Source of the DNA: Sphingomonas ginsengisoli An et al. 2013
Lineage (GTDB): Bacteria > Pseudomonadota > Alphaproteobacteria > Sphingomonadales > Sphingomonadaceae
DNA length: 64,000 nt
Direction: 5' to 3'
Assembly (NCBI RefSeq): GCF_009363895.1
Contig: NZ_CP045434.1
Coordinates: 1,674,001-1,738,000 of the forward strand
Shown here piece by piece: positions 36,474-46,176 of this stretch. Positions within the stretch are counted from its first letter, which is position 1. Every line of letters begins with the position of its first letter. Under the pieces are notes generated by a model. It was not told the DNA's origin. It ran no database searches and saw only the letters and a list, made by a program, of their open reading frames with translations. Both the position numbers and the translations under genes were made by a program.

Positions 36474-37706
36474 CTACGGCGTCGTCCCGCCACGCGCCGC
36501 AGACGACTTCGATAAATCGGGCACCTCGCTACGCACCACCCGCCACTCGCCCGGCAGATAGTCGAGGCTCATGTAATAATAAAAGGCGCAGCCATCGTTC
36601 TCGACGAAGGCCCCGCCCTTGAGCAAGCCCAGGGCCGTCGTCCCGATGTAAACCGGCGCGCCGCTATCGCCCTTGCTGCAGACGGGGCCGCTCACCGTCA
36701 CCCAGCTTGCCGAGCAGAGCCCGCCGCACAATTCGCCGGGCGGGGCGAAGTCGGTCAGTTCGATTTCGGCGCAGCTGGCCCCTGACAATTCGCCACGCTT
36801 GCACACCCAGTCGCCGGCGCGGGTCATCGGGCGGGTCAGCCAGCCGGTCACCGGCCGCGCGATCGTCTTGGCAGTATCGGCGAAGAACAGCGCCGGACCG
36901 CCGCCGCTCCCGGCCATCACCTGGACGTCGCGCGCGCCCGCGCCCCAGCTGCCGACCATGGTCAGCAGACGCTCCTCGCCGTCGGGCCCGCGATAGCTCA
37001 ACTGGTCGGGGCAATGCGCCGCGGTAGTGATCCCGCGGTTGTTGCCCGCGGTCACCACGAAGCCCGTGGTGCAGATGTAATTATGTCCGCCCGAAGGCCC
37101 GACCACTCGTCCGCCCCCGGTGGCCGAGGCATTGGCGATGGTCCCGCTGATCAGGCGGATCCGCACCGGCACCCCGGCAATCGCAGTCAGCCGCGCCTCG
37201 CTGTCGGCGACCGGGGCGAGTGAATCCGCCGCCCGCTGAAAGACCAACAGCGTGCCGGTCCGCGGGTCGGCACCCATGCCGCGCACCCCGGGGACCGCCG
37301 TCGCGAGTTCTCGCCGGTGGGCGTCGAGCGCCGCCAGCACGGCCGCGCGGGTCGCGCCTGCCCCGCCGCGCAACTCAACCGGCACCTGCATCCCGCCCGA
37401 CGGCAGCAGCAGCCGGGTCGACGGGACATCGCCAGTCAGCAGGACGACCAGGCGCCACTCAGGCCGATGCTCGACGAACAGCCCCCCGAGGCGGTCGGCG
37501 AATTGCGTACGCAGATGCTCGGCCGCGCCGACGCTCGCCAATTGCAGCCGCAGCCGGCGCTCGGCCTCGTCGGGCGTGACCCCGTGCGCGGTCGCATAGC
37601 TTGCCGCGTCGGCCGCGAGCGCTTCCGCCGGGGTCTGCACGACCGGGTCGGCAGCCAGCGCCGGCGCGGCAAAAAGCGCTATAAAGACAAGGCAAATGAT
37701 CCGCAT
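36474..37706 (-). CDS. Exported trypsin-like serine protease with N-terminal pro-region
   Basis: 410 residues. Signal peptide MRIICLVFIALFAAPALA. Residues about 20-195 form a pro-region-like segment with helical and alternating strands. The peptidase domain follows with the triad His231 (TTAAHC), Asp260 (AGARDVQ) and Ser348 (CSKGDSGAPVY), arranged as in streptogrisin/alpha-lytic-type S1 proteases. Six or more Cys in the catalytic part could form disulphides in the periplasm or outside. The substrate is unknown. Confidence 0.78.
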   Translation of the reverse strand: MRIICLVFIALFAAPALAADPVVQTPAEALAADAASYATAHGVTPDEAERRLRLQLASVGAAEHLRTQFADRLGGLFVEHRPEWRLVVLLTGDVPSTRLLLPSGGMQVPVELRGGAGATRAAVLAALDAHRRELATAVPGVRGMGADPRTGTLLVFQRAADSLAPVADSEARLTAIAGVPVRIRLISGTIANASATGGGRVVGPSGGHNYICTTGFVVTAGNNRGITTAAHCPDQLSYRGPDGEERLLTMVGSWGAGARDVQVMAGSGGGPALFFADTAKTIARPVTGWLTRPMTRAGDWVCKRGELSGASCAEIELTDFAPPGELCGGLCSASWVTVSGPVCSKGDSGAPVYIGTTALGLLKGGAFVENDGCAFYYYMSLDYLPGEWRVVRSEVPDLSKSSAARGGTTP

Positions 37707-37778
37707 CGTTCGACTTTACCAGCACCCGGCTGAACGGAGGGGTAGCGCGCGCGAGTCGGGCCGCCTAGAGTCTGATGC

Positions 37779-39734
37779 ATGACGCCTGAGGGGAATGGCT
37801 TCGACTGGCGGCGGGGCGGTGTCGCGGCAGGAGCGTTGATCGCAACGCTGATCCTGCTCGGCATGGTGCTGCTGGTGACACTCGCCAACCAGGCCCGCGA
37901 CTTCGCGCTGGCCGGCGAGCGCCATGCCTACGACGTGACCTTGCTCGTCCGCTCGCTCGACGCGACGCTGTCGCGGTCGGAAGCGGCGCTCGGCCGCTTC
38001 GTGCTCGACGAAGACACCTCGCCACAAGGCACGGGCGCGATCTACGCCGATCAGTGGCGCCTCGCCGGCTACCAGCTCGATCAGCTCCACGGCCTCGTCA
38101 AACGCGATCCCGAGCAGCGTATTCGGGTGACCGAGTTGGAAGCGCTCTACAATGAGCGCGGCCTCGAACTGGGCGCCGCCGCCAAGGCTGCCAGCGCCAA
38201 GCAGGAACAGGGCGGCGTTCCCCTCTATTATGCCGCCAGCCGTTCGGCGACCGGCCCCGAACTCCGCGCCAAGCTGGCCGAGATCGCCAGCGCCGAGCGC
38301 GGTGTCCTGCGCGCCTCGATGCGGCAGACGCAGATCTTCTCGGGCCGCGCCGACCGGCTGACCGACTATCTGTCGTGGCTCGGCATCTTCGGCGGGATCA
38401 TGGCGATCACGCTGGGGCTGCTGGCGCTGCAGACGTGGCGCGAGAACCTCCGCGCGCGGCGCGAGGCCGACACGCTCGAGGAAGCGGTCGCCCTGCGCAC
38501 GGTCGAGCTGAGCGAAGCCTATCAAGCGCTGAAAGCCGAGGCCGAGGAGCGCGAGGCGGCCGAGGCGCAGCTTCGCCAAGTCCAGAAGATGGAAGCGGTG
38601 GGGCAGCTCACCGGCGGCATCGCGCACGACTTCAACAACATGCTCGCGGTGGTGGTCGGCGGGCTCGACCTTGCGCGGCGGCGGCTGAACGGTCCCCGCA
38701 GCGAGGTCCAGCTTCACCTCACCAACGCGATGGAGGGCGCGACGCGGGCCGCGGCGCTGACCCGCCGCCTGCTGTCCTTCGCCCGCGCCGAGCCCTTGCT
38801 CCCCGCCCGGGTCGAAGCGGGCGATCTCGTTGGCGGCATGTCTGACCTGCTCGACCGCACTTTGGGCGAGCGGATCCGGGTCAAAGTCGACGCCGCGGCC
38901 GACGGCTGGCCCGTCTTCGTCGACCCGCACCAGCTGGAAAATGCGATCCTCAACCTGGCGGTCAACGGTCGCGACGCGATGGACGGGGTCGGCGACCTCA
39001 CCATCAGTACGCGCAATGTCGCGCTCGCCGCGGGCGAGGTCGGCGAGTTGGACGCGGGCGACTATGTCCGCTTCGCGGTCACCGACACCGGCTGCGGCAT
39101 GACCCCCGAGGTGATCGAGCGCGCGTTCGAGCCGTTCTTCACGACGAAGGAAGTTGGCAAGGGTACGGGCCTAGGCCTGTCCCAGATCTTCGGCTTCGCG
39201 CACCAGTCGGGCGGCGAGGTGACGATCGATTCTGTAGTTGGCGTGGGCACGACCGTCGCGCTCCTCCTGCCGCGGGCAGCCGGCGCGTCGGCCGAGGTGA
39301 GGATGCACCCCGCGATGAACCAGCGCGATTCTGCCGATCCCAGCGTGCCCGGCGCACGCATCCTGCTGGTCGAGGACGATCCCCGGGTCCGCGCCGCGAC
39401 CGTCGGTGCGCTTGAGGACCTCGATTACCAGCCGGTCGCCTGCGACAGCGGCGCGGAAGCGATTCGATTGTTCGAGAGCCAGCCGTTCGACCTCGTCATC
39501 TCCGACGTGATCATGCCCGAGATGACCGGCCCCGAGCTGGTTCGCGAATTGAAGGCGCGCCGGCCGCAGACCGCCATCCTGTTTGTCACCGGTTACGTCG
39601 GCGAAGGCGAGAGCGAGGATTTGGTCGGCTACGAATTGCTACGCAAGCCGTTCACCGTCAGCGGCCTCGCCCAAGCGGTGGTTACCGCGCTCGGCCGCAA
39701 TCCGCCGCAGCAGGATCACGGCCAGGCAGCCTGA
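37779..39734 (+). CDS. Hybrid sensor histidine kinase
   Basis: 651 residues. Two membrane helices (about 15-37 and 200-220) enclose a helical periplasmic sensor of CHASE3 type. A coiled linker follows, then the H-box [11 protein letters not shown] (His283), an HATPase_c domain ([23 protein letters not shown]) and a C-terminal receiver ([24 protein letters not shown]). The kinase can autophosphorylate and pass phosphate to its own receiver; the output partner is not in the window. The gene faces away from the protease gene 72 bases upstream. Confidence 0.9.
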   Translation: MTPEGNGFDWRRGGVAAGALIATLILLGMVLLVTLANQARDFALAGERHAYDVTLLVRSLDATLSRSEAALGRFVLDEDTSPQGTGAIYADQWRLAGYQLDQLHGLVKRDPEQRIRVTELEALYNERGLELGAAAKAASAKQEQGGVPLYYAASRSATGPELRAKLAEIASAERGVLRASMRQTQIFSGRADRLTDYLSWLGIFGGIMAITLGLLALQTWRENLRARREADTLEEAVALRTVELSEAYQALKAEAEEREAAEAQLRQVQKMEAVGQLTGGIAHDFNNMLAVVVGGLDLARRRLNGPRSEVQLHLTNAMEGATRAAALTRRLLSFARAEPLLPARVEAGDLVGGMSDLLDRTLGERIRVKVDAAADGWPVFVDPHQLENAILNLAVNGRDAMDGVGDLTISTRNVALAAGEVGELDAGDYVRFAVTDTGCGMTPEVIERAFEPFFTTKEVGKGTGLGLSQIFGFAHQSGGEVTIDSVVGVGTTVALLLPRAAGASAEVRMHPAMNQRDSADPSVPGARILLVEDDPRVRAATVGALEDLDYQPVACDSGAEAIRLFESQPFDLVISDVIMPEMTGPELVRELKARRPQTAILFVTGYVGEGESEDLVGYELLRKPFTVSGLAQAVVTALGRNPPQQDHGQAA

Positions 39735-39743
39735 CCGCCAATC

Positions 39744-40877
39744 CTACAGCGCCTTTTCGTAGATCCGGTAGATCTTGTTGACCCAGGCGCCGGGCAACTG
39801 GGCGATCGAGATCATGCCCTGATTGTCCTCGAGCACCCAGCCGAATTCGCCATGGGTCGCGCCATATTTGTTGACGCTCGCCTTGCGGCAATGCTCGATC
39901 ATCATGAAGGCTAGCTGCCCAGCCTGGCGGCTGCCCTGCAGATCCTTGGTGACCCCCATCAGCGGCACCCGCATCCGCTGGACACGCGGCTTGCGCAGGC
40001 GCCATAGCAGCTTGGCCCAATTGAACGGGAACAGCTTGCCGTCGAGGTCGCGGATCAGTTCGTTGATGTCGGGGATGGTGATCATGAAGGCCTTGGGCAC
40101 ACCGTCGACCTCGGCCACCACCACCAGATCCTCGAAGATGATCGGCTTCAATTTCTTGCCGGCGTAGGCGATCTCGGCCGGGGTCAGCGGGACGAACCCC
40201 CAATTGTCCGACCAGGCATCGTTGAGCAGCCCGAGGATCAGCGCGGCTTCCTCGTCGAAGCGGCTCTTGTCGACCGGCCGCAGCCGGATCCGCGGGTTGC
40301 GATTGCCGCTCTCGATCAGCCGGTCGAGCAGCGGCGGATAGCTGATCCGGATGTCGAGCTCGTAGGTGTAAAGGTCCTTGGCCTTGGCGTAGCCGGCGGC
40401 TTCCCACCAACCTTTATACTCGCGGCGATGGTGGCCCATCATCGCGGTCGGCGCCTCGTCATAGCCCTCGACCAACAATCCCGGCTGGTCCCAGATCGAC
40501 AGGCTGATCGGTCCCAGCGCGCGGGTCATGCCCTTGTCGCGAAGCCATTGCTCGGCGGTGACGAGAAGCTGGGCGCCCGCTTCTTCCTCAAGCGCTTCGT
40601 ACATGCCGATCTGGCCGGTCCCAGCGCCCATATGCTCGAGAACCAGCTGGTCGACCTGCGCGCTGATCCGGGCGACGACCTTGCCGTCCCGCTCCGCCGT
40701 CCACAGCGCCGCCTCGGCATGCTCGAACCAGGGGTTCTTCCTGGGGTCGATCAGCCCCAGCTCCTCATCCTTGAGGGGCGGGACCCAATGGGGGTCGTCG
40801 CGATAGACGTCCCACAGGAGATCGACGAAGCGGCGGCGGTCGGCGGCGGTCGTGACCGGGCGAATGGCGAGGCTCAT
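39744..40877 (-). CDS. GNAT-superfamily-like protein
   Basis: 377 residues. IRPVTTAADRRRFVDLLW...YRDDPHWVPPL is the start of a widespread family related to GNAT acyltransferases that is sometimes mislabelled dATP pyrophosphohydrolase. Two GNAT-like halves are visible, with GPISLSIWDQPGLLVEGYDEAP in the first and VVVAEVDGVPKAFMITIPD in the second. No signal or membrane segment. The substrate is unknown. It converges on the hybrid kinase gene 9 bases away and is followed upstream by a wHTH gene in the same direction. Confidence 0.65.
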   Translation of the reverse strand: MSLAIRPVTTAADRRRFVDLLWDVYRDDPHWVPPLKDEELGLIDPRKNPWFEHAEAALWTAERDGKVVARISAQVDQLVLEHMGAGTGQIGMYEALEEEAGAQLLVTAEQWLRDKGMTRALGPISLSIWDQPGLLVEGYDEAPTAMMGHHRREYKGWWEAAGYAKAKDLYTYELDIRISYPPLLDRLIESGNRNPRIRLRPVDKSRFDEEAALILGLLNDAWSDNWGFVPLTPAEIAYAGKKLKPIIFEDLVVVAEVDGVPKAFMITIPDINELIRDLDGKLFPFNWAKLLWRLRKPRVQRMRVPLMGVTKDLQGSRQAGQLAFMMIEHCRKASVNKYGATHGEFGWVLEDNQGMISIAQLPGAWVNKIYRIYEKAL

Positions 40878-40909
40878 CCCCCCCTGCTAGCGGGCGCGGG
40901 GCGGGCCGC

Positions 40910-41260
40910 CTAGAGCGCGGCGGCGTCGCCGTACAAAACGTAACCTTGCTGACGGACGTTGCCGATGAGCTCGCGCTCGCCGGGGGCGTTGAGCGCCTGC
41001 CGCAGCCGTCGGAAGCAGGTCCGCAGATTGGCCATCTCGAGCGTTCGCCCCTGCCACAGCAATTGCTCAAGCTCGTCGCGGCTGAAGACATGGGTCGGTC
41101 GCGCCATCATCAGCGACAGCAATTGCACCTGCAGCGCGCTGAGCAGGATGGTCCGCCCGTTCCGCCACGCCTTGAAGCGCGTAGGGTCGAGCGACAGGTC
41201 GGCAAAGCGCAGGAGCGCCGGGTCGTCACCCCTGTCGGTGGCTGCATCGGACATGGCCAT
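40910..41260 (-). CDS. Orphan winged-helix DNA-binding protein (OmpR-type)
   Basis: 116 residues if ATG 41260 is used; TTG 41278 and ATG 41254 are in-frame alternatives. It is a single Trans_reg_C domain: ALQVQLLSLMMARPTHVFSRDELEQLLW then LRTCFRRLRQAL and NVRQQGYVLY. No receiver or sensor domain is attached, so control must come from elsewhere or through protein level. It is divergent from a TonB receptor across 230 bases, which makes that receptor its most likely target. Confidence 0.8.
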   Translation of the reverse strand: MAMSDAATDRGDDPALLRFADLSLDPTRFKAWRNGRTILLSALQVQLLSLMMARPTHVFSRDELEQLLWQGRTLEMANLRTCFRRLRQALNAPGERELIGNVRQQGYVLYGDAAAL

Positions 41261-41368
41261 GGCCCGGGCTTCAAGCAAGCCGCCAAGTCACTTGCGCTTC
41301 TGCAGCATGAAATTTCTGTGACAGGCAAAGTAAGACTGACTGGGTGACTTGATTGTTGCAGAACAATT

Positions 41369-41385
41369 ACTTGCATGACGCAAGT
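41369..41385. promoter_or_regulatory. Palindrome in the wHTH/TonB-receptor intergenic region
   Basis: ACTTGC-ATGAC-GCAAGT is a perfect 6+6 inverted repeat about 105 bases before the receptor start. Its size suits a dimeric operator, possibly for the divergent wHTH protein. The remainder of the region (41261-41489) holds no gene. Confidence 0.45.
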
Positions 41386-41489
41386 TCGATTCTCTTGTCC
41401 TTCGCGCAACTGCAACATTTCTGACGCGACTCGTTTCTAGAGAGCTTGCAACCGCCGCGAAGTGGTGGGGGCTCAAGGAACTCGAAATC

Positions 41490-44276
41490 ATGTCGAACAT
41501 CGCTCGGGCCGGCGGCAATTCGCCGGCCGTCCTTCGTCATTCCGCGATTGCGCTGCTGCTGGCCGGCGTCGCTGTCCCTGCGCTGGCGCAGACCCAGCCG
41601 GTCACCCCGCCGCCGGGCACCGTCGCACCGGCGACCGACGCGACCACCACGCCAGGCCAGCCGGCGCAGTCCGACACTCCTAATCCGACCGCGGTCACCA
41701 CCGACGCTCCCGGCTCGATCGCGACCACCGCCGCGGCGCCGGGCGGCAACAGCAGCGGCCTTGGCGACATCGTGGTCACCGCCACCCGCCGCGAGACTAA
41801 TCTTCAGAAGACGCCGATCTCGATCAGCGTGGTCGACCCCAAGGCGATCCAGCAGCGGCACGTCCAGAGCCTGATCAACCTCGCCGACGGCTCGGTCCCG
41901 TCCTTGCGCGTCGCCACCTTCGAGGCGCGCCAGTCGGCGCTGACCATCGGCATTCGTGGCATCGTCCCGTTCGACCAGAACCAGACCGCGCGCGAGCCGG
42001 GCGTCGGCATCTATCTCGACGGCGTTTATCTCGGCCGCTCGCAGGGCCTCAACGCGGCGCTGTTCGACGTCGAGCGGATCGAGGTGCTGCGCGGTCCCCA
42101 GGGCACCCTCTTCGGTCGCAACACCGAAGGCGGTGCGCTCAGCATCGTCACCGCCGCCCCGACCGGCGTGTTCGGCGGGCGGGTGATGGCCGGCGTCGGT
42201 AACTATGGCGGGCGCGAGGGCGAGCTTCACCTCAACCTGCCGGCGTTCGACAATTTCTCGGTCAAAGTCGATGCCGTCTATCAGCACCAGGATCCGACGA
42301 CCAAGAACCCCGCCTCGGGCCAGGCCGGCTGGAACCAGTACAATCGCGTCGGCGGCCGCGTCGCCGCGCGCTGGAAGCCGGTCGACGGGCTGACCATCGA
42401 CGTCGCCTACGACCAGGCCAAGGACGAGAATACGCCCTTCTATAGCCAGCTCATCGACTATAATCCGCTTGGCCGGACGGTCGGCGTCTACGTCCTCAAC
42501 ACCACCACCAACAAATATGTGCTGGCCACGCCCGGCACGGTCTCCGGCCCCGCGCCGGCTGCCTGCTCGAGCTGCATCGCGCCGCTGTCGCCCCTCGTGC
42601 ACGTCAGTGGCGACAACCGCCAGGACACCGCCGACCTAGGCGTGATCCAGCAGCCGAGCGTCGACAAGACCCACGGCTTCTCGGGCACCATCCGCTACAA
42701 GCTGTCGCCGGCGCTCGAGCTGCGCTCGATCACCTCGTGGCGCGGCGTCAACACGGTGCAGTGGGACGGCTCGGCCGGCGCTCACCGCAGCGCCTTCGCG
42801 CCCAACGGGCAGTTCGGCCGCTACAGCCTGTCCGAGCTCAACCAGCACCAGTTCAGCCAGGAATTCCAGATCGTCGGCAGCGTCCCGCAGCTCGACTATG
42901 TGCTCGGCGCCAATTACTTCAACGAGCACGTCTCGGAGCTGGCGGCGACCCCGAATCCCGAGCAGTGGAACGTCGACGGCACCGCCTACACGTTCGTCAA
43001 CCAGTTTCCGCCCAACCCCAATGGGCCGATCACCTCGAGCAACCAGGGCTGGGATCGCCGCTACTGGTTCCTCCAGCGCAACAGCGCCGCGATCGGCAAG
43101 AGCTACGGCGTGTTCGGCCAGGCGACCTTCACCCCCGCCGGGTTCGACATACTCCACATCACCGCGGGCGGCCGCTACAGCCATGACAAGCGCGACGGCG
43201 CGCTGACGATCATCAACGGCGTCGCCGTCCCCTATCAGCTGCACTACAAGAACGGCCGCTTCGATCCGCTCGCGATCGTCGCCCTCGACGCGGCGCCGGG
43301 CATCAATCTCTACGCCAAATATGCCTCGGGCTTCCGCGCCGGCGGCGCCAACGCCCGCTCGGGCACCTTCCGCCAGTTCAATCCGGAATCGGTCAAGTCG
43401 TACGAACTCGGCGCCAAGACCGACTTCCTCGACCATCATGTGCGCCTCAATCTCGCCGCCTACCTGATGCATCGCAAGAACACGCAGATCGACTTCGATT
43501 TCGTCGATACGACGCAGTTCCTGCCGAGCGGCGCGGTCAGCCCGACCTACAACCTTCACACCGAGGAAACGGTCAACGCGCCGGGGACGTCGAAGATCAG
43601 GGGCATCGAGGCCGACCTCACCGTCCGTCCGATCACCGGCCTGACGCTGGGTGCCTCCTACGCCTACACCAAGATCAGCGTGCCGCCGACGCCGAACCCG
43701 CTGGCGGGTCCGAACTTCGGGGTCATCACCCAGGTCTTCACCGTCTATACCCCGCGCCATGCCGGCTCGGTGTTCGGCGACATCGAGGTGCCGCTCAACG
43801 CGAACGACTACCTCGGCGCCAAGCTGCGCGTGCACCTCGACGGCAATTACGCCGGTCGGCAGTACAGCTTCCAGGCCGAGAACGTGCTGACCGACAAGAG
43901 CTTCGTGGTGAACGGCAGCATCGCGCTGGCCGACATTCCGCTCGCGCCGGGCGTCAAGGGCACGCTCAACCTGTGGTCGCGCAACCTGCTGAACGAGGCG
44001 CACATCTATCGCCGCTCCAACGCCAATGCGGCGGTGATCGGCGATTATGCCAACTTCAACCCGCCGCGCACCTTCGGCCTGCAGGGCATCGTCAACTTCG
44101 CTCCGCCGCCGCCGGTGGTGATCGCGGCAGCGCCGCCGCCCCCGCCGCCTCCGCCACCTCCCGCGGCGCCGGCGACGCAGACCTGCCCCGACGGGTCGGT
44201 AATCCTGGCGACCGACGCCTGTCCGGCGCCGCCGCCCCCGCCGCCGCCGCCGCCGCCCGCACCCGAGCGCGGCTAA
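41490..44276 (+). CDS. TonB-dependent receptor with poly-proline C-terminal tail
   Basis: 928 residues. A signal peptide (ALLLAGVAVPALAQ) is followed by a Pro/Thr-rich linker to about residue 88. The plug starts at DIVVTATRRETNLQKTPISIS, with GVGIYLDGVYLGRSQG and RGPQGTLFGRNTEGGAL. The 22-strand barrel follows and would normally end at GLQGIVNF. Instead about 58 residues continue with two runs of ten or so prolines separated by CPDGSVILATDAC. The substrate is not readable; the plug type is common among sphingomonad receptors for plant or aromatic compounds. A strong terminator follows. Confidence 0.88.
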   Translation: MSNIARAGGNSPAVLRHSAIALLLAGVAVPALAQTQPVTPPPGTVAPATDATTTPGQPAQSDTPNPTAVTTDAPGSIATTAAAPGGNSSGLGDIVVTATRRETNLQKTPISISVVDPKAIQQRHVQSLINLADGSVPSLRVATFEARQSALTIGIRGIVPFDQNQTAREPGVGIYLDGVYLGRSQGLNAALFDVERIEVLRGPQGTLFGRNTEGGALSIVTAAPTGVFGGRVMAGVGNYGGREGELHLNLPAFDNFSVKVDAVYQHQDPTTKNPASGQAGWNQYNRVGGRVAARWKPVDGLTIDVAYDQAKDENTPFYSQLIDYNPLGRTVGVYVLNTTTNKYVLATPGTVSGPAPAACSSCIAPLSPLVHVSGDNRQDTADLGVIQQPSVDKTHGFSGTIRYKLSPALELRSITSWRGVNTVQWDGSAGAHRSAFAPNGQFGRYSLSELNQHQFSQEFQIVGSVPQLDYVLGANYFNEHVSELAATPNPEQWNVDGTAYTFVNQFPPNPNGPITSSNQGWDRRYWFLQRNSAAIGKSYGVFGQATFTPAGFDILHITAGGRYSHDKRDGALTIINGVAVPYQLHYKNGRFDPLAIVALDAAPGINLYAKYASGFRAGGANARSGTFRQFNPESVKSYELGAKTDFLDHHVRLNLAAYLMHRKNTQIDFDFVDTTQFLPSGAVSPTYNLHTEETVNAPGTSKIRGIEADLTVRPITGLTLGASYAYTKISVPPTPNPLAGPNFGVITQVFTVYTPRHAGSVFGDIEVPLNANDYLGAKLRVHLDGNYAGRQYSFQAENVLTDKSFVVNGSIALADIPLAPGVKGTLNLWSRNLLNEAHIYRRSNANAAVIGDYANFNPPRTFGLQGIVNFAPPPPVVIAAAPPPPPPPPPPAAPATQTCPDGSVILATDACPAPPPPPPPPPPAPERG

Positions 44277-44315
44277 GGGCCGGCGGCTTCGAGAAGGGAG
44301 CCGCCCACCACGGAC

Positions 44316-44349
44316 AAGGGCTCCGGAGCACCCGCTTCGGAGCCCTTTT
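44316..44349 (+). terminator. Rho-independent terminator after TonB receptor
   Basis: AAGGGCTCCG (44316-44325) pairs with CGGAGCCCTT (44338-44347) around an 12-base loop, ending in TTTT. It is 40 bases after the receptor stop. Confidence 0.85.
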
Positions 44350-44449
44350 CGCTGGCGCCGGGCCGCCCTTAATCGCGCCATTCATTGTCGCGCCACATCC
44401 CGGCCACTATCTGTGGCTAAGTCCGTTGCCCACGGACCCGGGAAATTCG

Positions 44450-45544
44450 ATGAATCAGGTAACCCTCAGTTCTGGCGGTTTGAATCGCGCGTCCGGCGCG
44501 GACGCGGCCGTGCGCCCGGCGGCCCCGGCCGACGACAAGGCGATGCTGAAGGCCGCCGCCAGCCTGACCCGCGACCTCAACACGCCCGATGCCCGCATCT
44601 ATTGGGCCGACCTCATCGGCTCGGCGCTGCTCGGCTATGTGGCGCTGGCGGGTGCGCTGCTCTTGCATGGCTGGCTGGCGTGGGCGAGCGGGTTAGTTGC
44701 GGTGCTGGCGCTCTATCGCGCGGGAAGCTTCATCCACGAGGTCAGCCACATCAAGCACAGCCAGCTGCCGGGCTTCCGCCTCGGCTGGAACGCGCTGGTC
44801 GGCGTGCCGCTATTGGCCCCGTCCTTCCTCTACGAGGGCGTCCACAACCAGCACCACGCCAAGACCTATTACGGTACCGCCAACGACCCCGAATATCTGC
44901 CGCTAGCGCTGATGAAGCCGTGGACGCTGCCGGTGTTCCTGATCGTCGCCGCGCTCGCCCCGGTGGGAATGCTGATTCGCTTCGGCATGCTGGCGCCGCT
45001 GTCGTTGCTGTCGCCGCGCCTGCGCGACCACGTCGTGGCCCGCTTCTCGGGACTGCAGATCAACCCGCAATTCCGCCGCAAGCGCCCCGAGGGTGACTTC
45101 GCGCGGCTGTGGGCTCGGCTCGAGATCGCCTCCGCCGTCTGGGCGCTGTTGCTGATCGCGCTGGCCGCGACCGGAATCATCCCGTTGCGGGCCTTCCTGA
45201 TCGTGCTCGGCGTGATGAGCGGCGTAATGTTCTTGAACCAGGTCCGCACCCTGGTCGCGCATTTGTGGGAGAATGACGGCGAGCCGATGAGCGTCACCGC
45301 GCAATATCTCGACAGCGTCAATGTGCCCCCGCCCGCGACCCTGCCCGCGATCTGGGCTCCTGTGGGGCTGCGCTATCACGCCCTCCATCACCTGCTGCCG
45401 GGCGTGCCCTATCACAACCTTGGCGAGGCGCACCGCCGGCTGGCGGCCGCGCTCGACGACGGCAGCGCCTATCATGTCACCAATCATCGCGGCCTGATGC
45501 CGCTGGTCGCGCGGCTCGCCCGCTCGACCATGCGTCAGCGCTAG
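44450..45544 (+). CDS. Membrane fatty acid desaturase
   Basis: 364 residues from ATG 44450. Three His boxes of membrane di-iron desaturases are present: HEVSHIKH (96-103), HNQHH (132-136) and YHALHH near residue 318, between hydrophobic segments (LIGSALLGYVALAGALLL, LPVFLIVAALAPVGMLI). It should introduce a double bond into acyl lipids or a related hydrocarbon. Regiospecificity cannot be read. The gene stands alone after the terminator, convergent with the thioredoxin-like gene. Confidence 0.82.
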   Translation: MNQVTLSSGGLNRASGADAAVRPAAPADDKAMLKAAASLTRDLNTPDARIYWADLIGSALLGYVALAGALLLHGWLAWASGLVAVLALYRAGSFIHEVSHIKHSQLPGFRLGWNALVGVPLLAPSFLYEGVHNQHHAKTYYGTANDPEYLPLALMKPWTLPVFLIVAALAPVGMLIRFGMLAPLSLLSPRLRDHVVARFSGLQINPQFRRKRPEGDFARLWARLEIASAVWALLLIALAATGIIPLRAFLIVLGVMSGVMFLNQVRTLVAHLWENDGEPMSVTAQYLDSVNVPPPATLPAIWAPVGLRYHALHHLLPGVPYHNLGEAHRRLAAALDDGSAYHVTNHRGLMPLVARLARSTMRQR

Positions 45545-45553
45545 CGCCGCCGC

Positions 45554-46174
45554 TTACTTCAGCTTGTCGGCGACGTCGTCGAAGCTGCTAAACTGAATCC
45601 GCTCTCCGTTGAGGAAGAAGGTCGGCGTGCCGGTCACGCCAGCGTCCTGCGCCGCCTTGAGGCTGCGCTCCAGCCAGGCGATGCCCTTGGGATCGCTGAC
45701 GCAGCGATCGACCGCCGCCCCGATCAGCCCGAAGCGAGCCGCCAACGGCTTCACGTCCGTAACCTTGACCAGCAGCCGGTTGAGTTCGGCGTCCCCCTTC
45801 TGCCCGGCGGCGTCGAGCGCCGACTGGTCGGCGGCCTGCAGCTTGGCGACGATCTCGCGGCCGCTCTTGTAATAGGCATCGACGAACTGGAACCGCCGGC
45901 TGAGCGGGACGCAGCGCGCGATCAGCGTCGCCGCCGGGTCATTGGGGAAGATCTGGAACGGGCGATATTCGAACCGCACCCGCCCGGCCTTGACCGCGGC
46001 CATGATCTTGGGCCCCGCCTCCTGGTTGAAGGCGGCGCAATGCGGGCAATTAAGCGCGCCATATTCGACCAAAGTCTTGGGCGCGGTGCGGCGGCCGATC
46101 TGCCAGCCATAGGGGGTGTCGTTGACAGGCATCAGCGCGGGTGCCGCTGCGGCGGCCAGGAACATCAGAAGCAT
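45554..46174 (-). CDS. DsbA-family thiol-disulphide protein
   Basis: 206 residues with a short N-terminal hydrophobic signal (LLMFLAAAAAPALM). The active site is LNCPHCAAFN (Cys43-x-x-Cys46) and the cis-Pro loop is TGTPTFF. Closest layout: the Thioredoxin_4 periplasmic oxidoreductases. It directly follows lptG (stop to start 2 bases), so it is probably the third gene of the lptF-lptG transcript. A role in oxidising LptD disulphides is an attractive guess, not shown. Confidence 0.82.
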   Translation of the reverse strand: MLLMFLAAAAAPALMPVNDTPYGWQIGRRTAPKTLVEYGALNCPHCAAFNQEAGPKIMAAVKAGRVRFEYRPFQIFPNDPAATLIARCVPLSRRFQFVDAYYKSGREIVAKLQAADQSALDAAGQKGDAELNRLLVKVTDVKPLAARFGLIGAAVDRCVSDPKGIAWLERSLKAAQDAGVTGTPTFFLNGERIQFSSFDDVADKLK

Positions 46175-46176
46175 CG

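Noticed and set aside
42636..44381. 581-residue minus-strand ORF
   Set aside because: Antisense to the TonB receptor and reads the poly-proline tail as poly-arginine/glycine.
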